From contig NZ_JAAZTU010000007.1 in assembly GCF_012395185.1 (NCBI RefSeq), forward strand, positions 82,965 to 146,964: a stretch of DNA of 64,000 nt. Reading direction: 5' to 3'. Source of the DNA: Vibrio aestuarianus. Lineage in GTDB: Bacteria > Pseudomonadota > Gammaproteobacteria > Enterobacterales > Vibrionaceae. The notes below the pieces were generated by a model that was given only the letters and a program-made list of their open reading frames with translations, did no database searches and was not told where the DNA came from. This document shows positions 9,014 through 20,712 of the stretch, in pieces; position 1 is the stretch's first letter; each line of letters starts with the position of its first letter. The position numbers and the translations under genes were made by a program.

Positions 9014-9792
9014 TATCCCTGCCAATCATACAATGCGGGAATTTCAATCCGTTGGTTGCTAAATAGTATGACGGTTGATTGAGGCTCTATCGCAACCAAA
9101 TTAACATCACTAGTCACCACATCCCCTTCAACCCTCTCGACGCCATTAATCTTGACCCAGCGCTTATCTGCACGGCTAGAATAAACATGTGTCTGAAAGT
9201 TCAATGCAGGCAAACGCCCGGCAAACTCATCGGCGTGCTCTGTTAATAACACATTTGCACCAGATGACTTTGATGTGGGTTGCTGCCCCTTGTCTTGTAA
9301 GGCAAGTTCAACTCTTTGCACCAACAGTGGTGATAACTGACTGAGATCCACATCCCCAAGACCAAATTCGGATTTTTCACTACTTGAAACTGCTGCCGAA
9401 CTGTTCTGTGAAACTATGGTTAGATCTACAGCCTTCTGCTCGCTCTGATTAGAAAGCAGAACGCTATCCGACGGTTGTGAGGTCAAACGAGGAATCGCTT
9501 TCAGCTCGGCAAAATCAGGATAGTCCAATAACTGGTAGGGCGCACTTTCGGTCACCACACTGGGACCATTTTGAACAAGTTGATCAATTTCATGTAATCG
9601 AGCCTGATAACTTTGATACAACAAGTAGCCAAGACAAGCGAGCGTTGGCATACACAATAGCAGCAAGTTTTTCAGCGACACTAATTTATGTGGTCGAGTC
9701 GCCATTTTCGGAGAAGTCGAGGTAAACACTACAGGTGCATTTTGCTGATGACTGATTTCTGATTGTTCCAATGCTTTAAGAACTTGCGACAC
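9013..9792 (-). CDS. gspB: Type II secretion accessory protein GspB (ExeB-like)
   Basis: Inner-membrane, mostly periplasmic protein of 259 residues that works with GspA to place or assemble the GspD secretin in the cell wall. One membrane segment (about residues 40-60, LLLLCMPTLACLGYLLYQSY) follows a short cytoplasmic tail beginning SQVLKALEQSE. The C-terminus (FQTHVYSSRADKRWVKINGV and the following strands) is the conserved GspB/ExeB domain. The start codon is GTG, overlapping the TAG stop of gspA by one base, which implies translational coupling. The middle is low-complexity Ser/Gln-rich linker. The main gsp operon is not in this window. Confidence 0.9.
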   Translation of the reverse strand: MSQVLKALEQSEISHQQNAPVVFTSTSPKMATRPHKLVSLKNLLLLCMPTLACLGYLLYQSYQARLHEIDQLVQNGPSVVTESAPYQLLDYPDFAELKAIPRLTSQPSDSVLLSNQSEQKAVDLTIVSQNSSAAVSSSEKSEFGLGDVDLSQLSPLLVQRVELALQDKGQQPTSKSSGANVLLTEHADEFAGRLPALNFQTHVYSSRADKRWVKINGVERVEGDVVTSDVNLVAIEPQSTVILFSNQRIEIPALYDWQG

Positions 9793-11390
9793 TATATTTT
9801 CTCCTCTGTCATCATTAACGTCGGCGCATCTTGCTGAGTCAGTAGTTCAAGCTGCCTTAAAGTACGGCTACCGGCAATGCCATCGACATCCATATTCTGC
9901 CAACGTTGGAAAAGCTCTACCTTACGCTTTAATGAACCATTAAACTGAACTGACTCAGAAACTGGCTCACCCAACACCTGAGATAGTTTTTGATTCAGTA
10001 TTTGCACATCTCTCCCCTGCATACCTAGCTTCAGCGTGCGAGTTAATTGACGCTGCCAAATATAGCGATATTCTCCAGACCACAAATCGAGAAGCTGCGC
10101 TCTATCTATTTGAACTCTCTTATCCGCTAAAATGAGCTGCACTTGGTCAGCCACCAGACCGTATAACACCGCATAGCCAGTTGCCTGACCGATATTCAAC
10201 GTCAGTACAACCGGTAGGCCAATTTTTTCAATATCATCAAGGTTACCGAGCTCTCGTTGACAACGGAAAAGGCTCTCGATTTCGTTACTGCAAAAGCTAT
10301 CAACTAAAGCAGCTTGGTATCCCCAAACCTTATACAAATCACTAACCGCGTCCTCTAGCTGGCTTGAAGCCCGTACATCACTTTCTAACTGAGGGCTAGT
10401 GACCTGCATAGTGATCGGCTTGGGTAATGCAGGCAATGGAATCTGTTGAGCGATAACACGATCAATTAAATGTGGGCTAAACCAGCCGGCTGCGATAGCA
10501 ATTAACGCTCCAGCAGCAATAACGGTTAAGTTTAGATAGGGTTTCTTGGTCGCAATGCTTTGAGGAGGTTGATAAACCGATGACTGAAATTTCATAATAT
10601 CTTGGCAAGCAGAACGGACGATATCGAAAGAGATTTCGCGCACTCCCTGCTGGTAAGCCAATTTTAAGCACGCATCACAGACTAAATTGATAAGCCTAGG
10701 GATACCGTGAGTTTGCGCGGCAATCCATTTGCTACTCTTGAGATTAAACAGCTCCGGATTACCACCGGCTAATTTCAGGCGAAAATGAATATAGTGCGCG
10801 GTTTCTTCTTCATTTAATGGCAGTAAGTGGTAACGCCCAGTGATACGTTGTGCCAACTGGCGTAGTTGCGGTAATTGCAGTTTTTGCTGCAATTCAGGCT
10901 GTCCAATCAGCAACACTTTGAGTAATTTTCGACTGTCTGTCTCAAGGTTAGTCAATAGCCGTAGTTGCTCTAGCACATCCGCCGCGAGATGCTGTGCTTC
11001 ATCAATCACAAGCAGTGTATTCACACCTTGTGCATGGTTGTTTAGCAGAAATTGATAAATAGCCTGGCTTAACTGTTTTAAACTCGCAGGCTGCTGATAT
11101 TGAATCGCAAACTCATCACATATCGCTTCGAGCAACTCAATATCTGAAAATGTCGGATTTAAAATAAACCCAGCCCGCGTCTTGTCATCTAGAGCCGCCA
11201 ACATGGCGCGAGCCACCGTCGTTTTTCCCGTGCCCACTTCACCAGTTAATAACGCAAAGCCTCCACCTTCACCCAGCCCTGCCTGTAAATGCTGTATCGC
11301 TTCACGATGACGCTGACTCAAAAACAGGTAACGAGAGCTCGGCACAATTGAAAACGGGTGCTCATTGAAAGCAAAATATTCCTTATACAT
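9792..11390 (-). CDS. gspA: Type II secretion ATPase GspA (ExeA-like) with peptidoglycan-binding domain
   Basis: Inner-membrane protein of 532 residues. The N-terminal AAA+ ATPase has Walker A (GEVGTGKTT, about residue 50) and Walker B (LLVIDEAQHL). A membrane segment near residue 285 (LTVIAAGALIAIAAGWF) leads to a periplasmic part ending in a peptidoglycan-binding domain (LKLGMQGRDVQILNQKL through FQRWQNMDVDGIAGSRTL). In Aeromonas the ExeAB complex uses this to pass or remodel peptidoglycan while the secretin multimerises. The start MYKEYFAFNEHPFSI is typical of the family. It is operonic with gspB and divergent from cca. Confidence 0.92.
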   Translation of the reverse strand: MYKEYFAFNEHPFSIVPSSRYLFLSQRHREAIQHLQAGLGEGGGFALLTGEVGTGKTTVARAMLAALDDKTRAGFILNPTFSDIELLEAICDEFAIQYQQPASLKQLSQAIYQFLLNNHAQGVNTLLVIDEAQHLAADVLEQLRLLTNLETDSRKLLKVLLIGQPELQQKLQLPQLRQLAQRITGRYHLLPLNEEETAHYIHFRLKLAGGNPELFNLKSSKWIAAQTHGIPRLINLVCDACLKLAYQQGVREISFDIVRSACQDIMKFQSSVYQPPQSIATKKPYLNLTVIAAGALIAIAAGWFSPHLIDRVIAQQIPLPALPKPITMQVTSPQLESDVRASSQLEDAVSDLYKVWGYQAALVDSFCSNEIESLFRCQRELGNLDDIEKIGLPVVLTLNIGQATGYAVLYGLVADQVQLILADKRVQIDRAQLLDLWSGEYRYIWQRQLTRTLKLGMQGRDVQILNQKLSQVLGEPVSESVQFNGSLKRKVELFQRWQNMDVDGIAGSRTLRQLELLTQQDAPTLMMTEEKI

Positions 11391-11478
11391 TCTCTCGTCT
11401 CTATCATTTCAGTGTTAGGAAAAGTACCATTGCTAACATCAATCGCCAATGGCATTTCTGTATATTCGAGGTAATCCG

Positions 11479-12705
11479 GTGCAAGTATACTTAGTTGGGG
11501 GCGCGCTGCGCGATCAGTTACTCAATATTAATGTCTATGACCAAGATTGGGTCGTGGTTGGCGCTAGCCCAGAGCAAATGTTGGAGGCTGGCTTCACTCC
11601 CGTTGGTAAAGATTTTCCTGTATTTCTGCATCCCAAAACCAAACAGGAACATGCTCTGGCACGAACAGAGCGTAAAACCGGCTCTGGATATACTGGTTTT
11701 GCCTGCTATTACGCACCAGATGTTAGCCTCGAAGAAGATCTTATGAGGCGTGATTTGACCATCAATGCCATGGCGCAAGATCCACATGGGCACATTATCG
11801 ACCCTTATGGTGGGCAGCGCGATCTTCAATTACGTATTTTGCGCCATGTATCCGACGCGTTTGTTGAAGATCCTTTGCGGGTTTTACGCGTTGCTCGTTT
11901 TGCAGCCAAGTTGAGCCATTTGGGTTTTACCATCGCCGATGAAACCAAGCAATTGATGCAAACCATTTCGCTATCAGGGGAACTGGCACATTTAACTCCA
12001 GAGCGCGTCTGGCAAGAATGGCACAAGTCCCTCTCCACACACAATCCCGAAATCTTTCTTTCTGTTTTGCATGAATGTGGGGCATTAAAAGTGATTCTAC
12101 CAGAGTTAGATCGTCTATTTGGTGTCCCACAGCCGGAAAAATGGCACCCTGAAATTGATAGTGGTATTCACACGCTGTTAGTGGCCGCACAAGCGGCTAG
12201 GCTCTCGTCTTCTCTTACAATCCGTTTCGCAGCCCAAGTCCACGACTTAGGTAAAGGTGTAACGCCAGAAAGTGAATGGCCAAGCCATAAAATGCACTGT
12301 CATACTGGGGTGAAAATAATTAAAAAACTGTGCGAACGCATACGTGTTCCAAATGAATTCAAAGAATTAGCACTATTAGTGTGTGAGCAGCACTCAAATA
12401 TACACAGAGCGGCCGAGCTGAAAGCAAGCACCAAGCTCAAAATATTCGATAAACTCGATGTATGGCGTAAACCAGAGCGTTTGAACGACGTATTACTCTG
12501 TTGCCAAGCCGATCACGCTGGGCGATTAGGGTGTGAGAATACCCCCTATCCTCAAAAAGCAATCTTTGAGGCGGCATATCAAGCGGCTCAATCAGTCGTG
12601 GTGAAAGATATCGTTGCCAGCGGGTTACAAGGAAAAGCGATCAGAGAAGAGATGGAAAAAAGACGTATCGCCGCTATTGCAGCTTTGAATGCAAGCAAAG
12701 CTTAG
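11479..12705 (+). CDS. cca: CCA-adding multifunctional tRNA nucleotidyltransferase
   Basis: Adds or repairs the 3' CCA of tRNA. The 408-residue protein has the class II nucleotidyltransferase motifs (YLVGGALRDQLL, DQDWVVVG), the RRDLTINAMA block and IDPYGG, and then an HD phosphohydrolase domain (VHDLGKG, about residue 255) as in the long proteobacterial enzymes that also carry phosphatase and 2',3'-cyclic phosphodiesterase activity. I choose the GTG at 11479: GAGGT is six bases upstream and the conserved start is VQVYLVGGA. The ATG 30 bases earlier would add residues outside the family. It is divergent from gspA and convergent with eno. Confidence 0.95.
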   Translation: MQVYLVGGALRDQLLNINVYDQDWVVVGASPEQMLEAGFTPVGKDFPVFLHPKTKQEHALARTERKTGSGYTGFACYYAPDVSLEEDLMRRDLTINAMAQDPHGHIIDPYGGQRDLQLRILRHVSDAFVEDPLRVLRVARFAAKLSHLGFTIADETKQLMQTISLSGELAHLTPERVWQEWHKSLSTHNPEIFLSVLHECGALKVILPELDRLFGVPQPEKWHPEIDSGIHTLLVAAQAARLSSSLTIRFAAQVHDLGKGVTPESEWPSHKMHCHTGVKIIKKLCERIRVPNEFKELALLVCEQHSNIHRAAELKASTKLKIFDKLDVWRKPERLNDVLLCCQADHAGRLGCENTPYPQKAIFEAAYQAAQSVVVKDIVASGLQGKAIREEMEKRRIAAIAALNASKA

Positions 12706-12727
12706 TGTAAACGAAATAGCCCAGCAC

Positions 12728-12755
12728 AAAAAAACGCCCTGCAATGCAGGGCGTT
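12728..12755 (-). terminator. Terminator of the pyrG-eno transcript
   Basis: AACGCCCTGC, loop AAT, GCAGGGCGTT (12733-12755); on the minus strand a T tract follows. It lies 40 bases past the eno stop. Confidence 0.88.
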
Positions 12756-12795
12756 CTCTAAAGTAGTAAAGCTAAGTTAATTTCCACAAGGGGAA

Positions 12796-14118
<1,323 letters not shown>

Positions 14119-14176
14119 TTAAATGTCAAAACTATAAAGGGCAGCAGCACAACAATTGCAACTGCCCATATCCTTG

Positions 14177-15917
<1,741 letters not shown>

Positions 15918-16020
15918 CTGTTGTTTTTTATTTTTTGCTTCAAATCAAAGTGCACCACTCGATATGACTTATTGCACCACGCAAAAGCAGAAAATTAGCC
16001 TCAAAAAGCCAACATAGCCT

Positions 16021-16830
16021 TCAAGATTTATTTTTTGCTGTTTCTAATCTTTTCACTTCATTCCACATCGCATCTAACTCATCCAATGAAAAGTCCGTTA
16101 GCTGTTTTTCATTTTCTGCCACCATAGCTTCAATCGCTTGAAATCGGCGAGAAAACTTGCGATTTGCTTTATTCAACGCCACTTCTGGGTCGGTTTTTAA
16201 ATGCCTAGCCAAATTAACCGTAGCGAATAGCAAATCCCCCATTTCATCTTCCACTCGTGCAAAGTCAGGATTGACTTGCAAAGCTTCTTCCATGACCTCG
16301 TCGATTTCCTCATGAACCTTATCAACAACAGGCCCAAGTGAATTCCAATCAAAACCGTATTTGGCACACTTTTTTTGGATTTTTGTAGCACGTAAAAGTG
16401 AAGGGAATGATTGTGGTATTGAGTCTAGAATACTTTGTTGTTTTTTGCCTGCTTGTGCTTTCTCTTTGGCTTTTTCTGCTTCCCAGTTGGCGTTTATTTG
16501 GGCTTCATTCTCAAACTTAGTATCAGAAAAAACATGCGGATGGCGGCGCGTTAGCTTTTCATTGACCGCAGCAACGACTTCTGAAAAATCAAACAAACCT
16601 TGTTCTTTGGCCATTTGGCTATAAAAAATCACTTGGAAAAGTAAGTCACCTAATTCTTCTTTTAGGTTTGGCCAGTCTTGATTATGAATGGCATCGACCA
16701 CTTCGTAGGTTTCTTCAATAGTATAAGGAACCACGCTTTCAAAAGTTTGCTTATTATCCCAAGGGCAACCATTTTCTGGGTCACGCAATTGCGCCATGAT
16801 CTGTTCAAGTTGTTCAATTGGATGACTCAT
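16021..16830 (-). CDS. mazG: Nucleoside triphosphate pyrophosphohydrolase MazG
   Basis: House-cleaning enzyme of 269 residues that hydrolyses (d)NTPs to NMP and pyrophosphate, and in E. coli is linked to lowering ppGpp. Two tandem MazG domains are visible: the first with CPWDNKQTFESVVPYTIEETYEV and LKEELGDLLFQVIFYSQ, the second with DEVMEEAL and VEDEMGDLLFATVNLARHL, each giving the EExxE/ExxD metal-binding pattern. It lies between relA and pyrG as in E. coli, but the mazEF toxin-antitoxin pair found there is absent. A terminator separates it from relA, so it probably has its own promoter. No terminator follows, so mazG transcripts may run into pyrG. Confidence 0.95.
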   Translation of the reverse strand: MSHPIEQLEQIMAQLRDPENGCPWDNKQTFESVVPYTIEETYEVVDAIHNQDWPNLKEELGDLLFQVIFYSQMAKEQGLFDFSEVVAAVNEKLTRRHPHVFSDTKFENEAQINANWEAEKAKEKAQAGKKQQSILDSIPQSFPSLLRATKIQKKCAKYGFDWNSLGPVVDKVHEEIDEVMEEALQVNPDFARVEDEMGDLLFATVNLARHLKTDPEVALNKANRKFSRRFQAIEAMVAENEKQLTDFSLDELDAMWNEVKRLETAKNKS

Positions 16831-16855
16831 TTTTTGTCCTTAACATCAATTTTTA

Positions 16856-16890
16856 AAGAAAAAGGTGAGCAGCTAAAGCCACTCACCTTT
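16856..16890 (-). terminator. Terminator after relA
   Basis: AAAGGTGAG and CTCACCTTT (16861-16869, 16882-16890), with TTTTTC after the stem on the minus strand. It fills most of the 88-base relA-mazG gap. Confidence 0.75.
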
Positions 16891-16918
16891 TAATCGCATT
16901 TTGTATTCACTAATTAAA

Positions 16919-19141
16919 TCAGCCAAGACGCTTCACTAACATCACATCTTTCAACTGCTCAAGTCGTTGAATCACTCGTGATAATACTTCAATATTATTG
17001 AGTTCAAGATCAAAGTCCATGATCAACAATTGGCGCTTGTAATCCACTCGGCTTTTCATACTCGGCACTTTGATTTTTTCGTTGGCTAACAAGGTGGTAA
17101 TGTCTTTGATTAGTCCACTACGTTCCATTGCCTCAATGCGCAGCGTTAGAATGTACAAACCAACAGAACCCCCGCCCCATACGGTATCAATGATACGCTC
17201 TGGAGCATGATGACTAAGTTCTTCGAGCTGCTCACAATCACTGCGATGCACTGAAATACCTCGCCCTTGAGTAATGTAACCCTTGATGAGATCACCAGGA
17301 ATGGGTTGGCAGCAACGCGCTAAATGGGTCATTAAGTTGTCAACCCCTTCCACTACAACTGCATCTTTATGTGGCCTGCTTTGTTGTGGTGTTCGAGCTT
17401 CTGACTCTTGAAGCTTTTCGAGCGCCTGTCGATCTTCTTGTTCAGCCGTTGGCTTATTGACTAAGGCATTAATGTGATTAACGATTTGGTTAATGCGTAA
17501 ATCACCGCTACCAATACCGACAAATAGCTCATCCGGTGTATTTACGTTAAAGCGTTTTAGAGCGTATTTTTCGGCATCTTTTAATGTCGCGCCAATTTTA
17601 GCTAATTCATCGTCGAGAATTTCACGCCCAGCTTCTAGGTTCTTTTCACGACTCTGCTTACGGAACCATGCGTTAATCTTCGCGCGCGCACGACCAGAAT
17701 GAACAAAACCTGTCGATGGGTTTAGCCAATCACGCGATGGGTTGGGCTCTTTCTGTGTGATAATTTCAACTTGATCACCCATTGATAATTTATGGGTAAA
17801 AGGCACGATACGTCCAGCCACTTTAGCCCCGATACAACGGTGCCCAACTTCAGAGTGAATATGGTAAGCAAAGTCGAGTGGTGTCGCGCCCATTGGCAAA
17901 TCGACGACATCACCACGAGGGGTAAACGCGTATACGCGGTCATCAAATACTTGGCTTCGAAGTTCATCTAACATTTCGCCAGAATCAGACATCTCTTCTT
18001 GCCAATCCAGTAGCTTACGTAACCACGTGATTTTCTCGTCATAGCCACTTCGGGCGTTTGATGCACCTTCTTTGTATTTCCAGTGCGCAGCAACCCCAAG
18101 TTCAGATTCTTCGTGCATCTGCTTGGTTCGAATTTGGATCTCGATGGTTTTGCCTTCCGGCCCTAAAATCACAGTATGGATGGATTGATAACCGTTGGGT
18201 TTAGGGTTAGCGACATAGTCATCAAACTCGCTAGGAAGATGTTTATATTTAGTATGTACAACCCCTAATGCGGCATAGCAGTCTTGCAGTTTATCAGCAA
18301 TAATCCGTACGGCACGCACATCAAATAGCTCATCAAAAGCGAGGTTTTTCTTCTGCATTTTTCGCCAGATACTGTAGATGTGCTTAGGACGACCACTCAC
18401 TTCAGCATTGATATTACATACTTTCATTTCAGAGCGTAAATCATCGACAAAATCGCGAATGTAATGTTCCCGGACAATACGCCGTTCTGACAGTTGTTTT
18501 GCTATCTGTTTGTAGGTCTCTGACTGCTGATAACGAAACGCGTAATCTTCAATTTCCCATTTAAGTTGACCAATACCTAAACGGTTAGCTAACGGCGCGT
18601 AAATATTAGCGCACTCTTTAGCGGCAAGGCGACGCACTTCATCTGGCTCATCTTTCACTTCACGTAAATTACAAATACGTTCAGCCAGTTTAATCACCAC
18701 GCTGCGAAAATCATCAACCATCGCCAGTAACATACGACGTACATTGTCGACTTGTTCTGATGCTTCACTACCTTGCATCGTCACGTTAAGCTGACCAATC
18801 GCGGCCATTTCTTCCACGCCATCAATCAGTTTAACGACCTCTTTGCCGTAGGTTTCTTCTAGCACTTCACGCTCAACAATACCGCTGGTCGCAATAGGAA
18901 ACAGTTGGGCGGCAACCAAGGTGGCTCGGTCCATAGAAAGCGTGACCAGTATTTCGATCATCTCTCTGCCACGCCAAAGCAATAGGGTCGATTTTGAGTG
19001 ACCAGCCAATAAGGTTTCGCATTGGCGGTATACTTCCGTCAGTTTAGCGGAGGTATTTTTCTCTTGCTTTAAGCTCGTAATCCATTTTTCTAGCTCAAAC
19101 TGTTCGTCTGGATTTAAGTGTGCGCTTCGAACCGCAACCAT
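16919..19141 (-). CDS. relA: Ribosome-associated (p)ppGpp synthetase I RelA
   Basis: Makes (p)ppGpp from ATP and GTP/GDP when uncharged tRNA enters a stalled ribosome. The 740 residues show the full RelA order: a degenerate HD half (the hydrolase HD pair is not present; FPIATSGIVEREVLEETYG stands at its place), the synthetase domain (RAVRIIADKLQDCYAALGVVH, FDDYVANPKPNGYQSIHT), TGS (VYAFTPRGDVVDLPMGATPLDFAYHIH), a Cys/His zinc-finger region (HLARCCQPIPGD) and a C-terminal ACT/RRM domain. It follows rlmD by 63 bases on the same strand. Monofunctional synthesis is inferred from the missing hydrolase residues, as in E. coli RelA. Confidence 0.97.
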   Translation of the reverse strand: MVAVRSAHLNPDEQFELEKWITSLKQEKNTSAKLTEVYRQCETLLAGHSKSTLLLWRGREMIEILVTLSMDRATLVAAQLFPIATSGIVEREVLEETYGKEVVKLIDGVEEMAAIGQLNVTMQGSEASEQVDNVRRMLLAMVDDFRSVVIKLAERICNLREVKDEPDEVRRLAAKECANIYAPLANRLGIGQLKWEIEDYAFRYQQSETYKQIAKQLSERRIVREHYIRDFVDDLRSEMKVCNINAEVSGRPKHIYSIWRKMQKKNLAFDELFDVRAVRIIADKLQDCYAALGVVHTKYKHLPSEFDDYVANPKPNGYQSIHTVILGPEGKTIEIQIRTKQMHEESELGVAAHWKYKEGASNARSGYDEKITWLRKLLDWQEEMSDSGEMLDELRSQVFDDRVYAFTPRGDVVDLPMGATPLDFAYHIHSEVGHRCIGAKVAGRIVPFTHKLSMGDQVEIITQKEPNPSRDWLNPSTGFVHSGRARAKINAWFRKQSREKNLEAGREILDDELAKIGATLKDAEKYALKRFNVNTPDELFVGIGSGDLRINQIVNHINALVNKPTAEQEDRQALEKLQESEARTPQQSRPHKDAVVVEGVDNLMTHLARCCQPIPGDLIKGYITQGRGISVHRSDCEQLEELSHHAPERIIDTVWGGGSVGLYILTLRIEAMERSGLIKDITTLLANEKIKVPSMKSRVDYKRQLLIMDFDLELNNIEVLSRVIQRLEQLKDVMLVKRLG

Positions 19142-19204
19142 CTAATTCGTCCTAGTTTTATAGTTTGTGTTATTCGACTAACCGTCTAAGGATTAGTTCT
19201 CTCT

Positions 19205-20527
19205 TTATCGATTTTTTACAAATAGCGCCATAGATTCTAAATGACTCGTATGCGGAAACATATCCAACATGCCTAATTTTGCTAATTTATAACCTTGGCT
19301 TATCAAGCTTTGACTATCTCGAGCAAGCGTCGCTGGGTTACAAGAGACATAAACGACACTTTTTGCGCCTAAACGAGAAAGTTGATCAACAATACCAACT
19401 GCTCCTGCACGTGCTGGGTCGAGCAGTACTTTAGCAAATTTTTCCTTTGCCCACTCTTGGCTCGACAAATCTTGTTCCAAATTTGCTTGGTAGAACGCGA
19501 TATTGTTTATATTGTTGTGCGTTGCATTCTGTTGTGCTTGTGTGACCATCTCGTCAACGCCTTCGACACCAACCACAAATTGTGCACGCTTAGCTATCGG
19601 CAAACTAAAATTACCCAAACCGCAGAATAAATCGAGTACCCGATCCTCTGGAGAAATCTGTAACCAGTCCATCGCTTGCTCAACCATTTTCTGGTTCACG
19701 TACCGATTGACCTGAATGAAGTTCGACGGCAAAAATGGAATTATCACCCCCCCCTCACTGTAAGTGGCTTCTTTTCCTGAGAGAATTTCAAGTTGCTCAC
19801 TTTGCGGGACAACGTACAGCGTTGCCTGATGCTGCGCGGCGAATTCAAGTAAGGCTTGTTTATCTTCTGGAGCTAATGCTTTGAGGTGCCTTAGCACAAT
19901 AACTGCACCTTGTTCACCTAACACCAGTTCTACATGGCCGAGCTGTTCTTGCTGTTTAAACGTGGTTAATAACGCCTTTAAAGGGGCAAGTAACTGGTTT
20001 AACTGCGGCTCTAATACCGAGCAGTCTGTGATGTTAACAATCTGCTTGCTCTGTTTTTTTCGAAAACCAAATAGCAGCTGCTGCTGTTTTTTATCCCACA
20101 GTAAACTGATACGTGCCCGACGACGATAACCTTTATCGGGGCCTGAAACCGGCTCAGACAATGTCAACGTTTGGCCTGCAAATTTGGTCATTAATTGACT
20201 GAGCGTTTGCTGTTTATGCTCGATTTGAGCCTCATGGGTCAGATGTTGTAGATCGCAGCCGCCACATTGTGAGTAATGCGGACAAAACGCATCAATACGC
20301 TGCTCACTTGGCTTTAACACTTTGATCAATTGGCCACGAGAAAATTTACTTTTACTCTCACTAAGCTGTATAAGCACTTGTTCGCCCGGCAGAGCACCAT
20401 CGATAAAGATCGGTTTCTTTTGCTGATAAGCAATGCCTGCCCCTTGGTGATCAAGCCGCTCAATCAATACCGTTTGATGTTTGGTCTCTAGTTGCGTTTT
20501 CTTTTTCGGTTGGAAAAAACGTGCCAT
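19205..20527 (-). CDS. rlmD: 23S rRNA (uracil-1939-C5)-methyltransferase RlmD
   Basis: SAM-dependent methyltransferase of 440 residues forming m5U1939 in 23S rRNA. An N-terminal TRAM domain ([18 protein letters not shown]) is followed by an iron-sulfur cysteine cluster ([15 protein letters not shown], with a further Cys in NITDCSVL). The C-terminal Rossmann domain has the SAM motif [13 protein letters not shown] and the catalytic site [11 protein letters not shown]. Length and motifs match E. coli RlmD (RumA). It is the first gene of the rlmD-relA unit and divergent from barA, the same arrangement as in E. coli. Confidence 0.96.
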   Translation of the reverse strand: MARFFQPKKKTQLETKHQTVLIERLDHQGAGIAYQQKKPIFIDGALPGEQVLIQLSESKSKFSRGQLIKVLKPSEQRIDAFCPHYSQCGGCDLQHLTHEAQIEHKQQTLSQLMTKFAGQTLTLSEPVSGPDKGYRRRARISLLWDKKQQQLLFGFRKKQSKQIVNITDCSVLEPQLNQLLAPLKALLTTFKQQEQLGHVELVLGEQGAVIVLRHLKALAPEDKQALLEFAAQHQATLYVVPQSEQLEILSGKEATYSEGGVIIPFLPSNFIQVNRYVNQKMVEQAMDWLQISPEDRVLDLFCGLGNFSLPIAKRAQFVVGVEGVDEMVTQAQQNATHNNINNIAFYQANLEQDLSSQEWAKEKFAKVLLDPARAGAVGIVDQLSRLGAKSVVYVSCNPATLARDSQSLISQGYKLAKLGMLDMFPHTSHLESMALFVKNR

Positions 20528-20712
20528 GCTTTATGCCTACGTAAGATTTAATCGGTGTTTTTCTGCCCTAGCGTCACTATTTAGTGCGGGGATGATTGTC
20601 GAATTTACTCGACTTGATTAAGCTAACCGCTAATTAAACGATTTTCGTACTAGCTTCGCTTGTCAAACTGCGGGCTATTTTCCCATATCCACACCACGAT
20701 GTTTAGACAATA

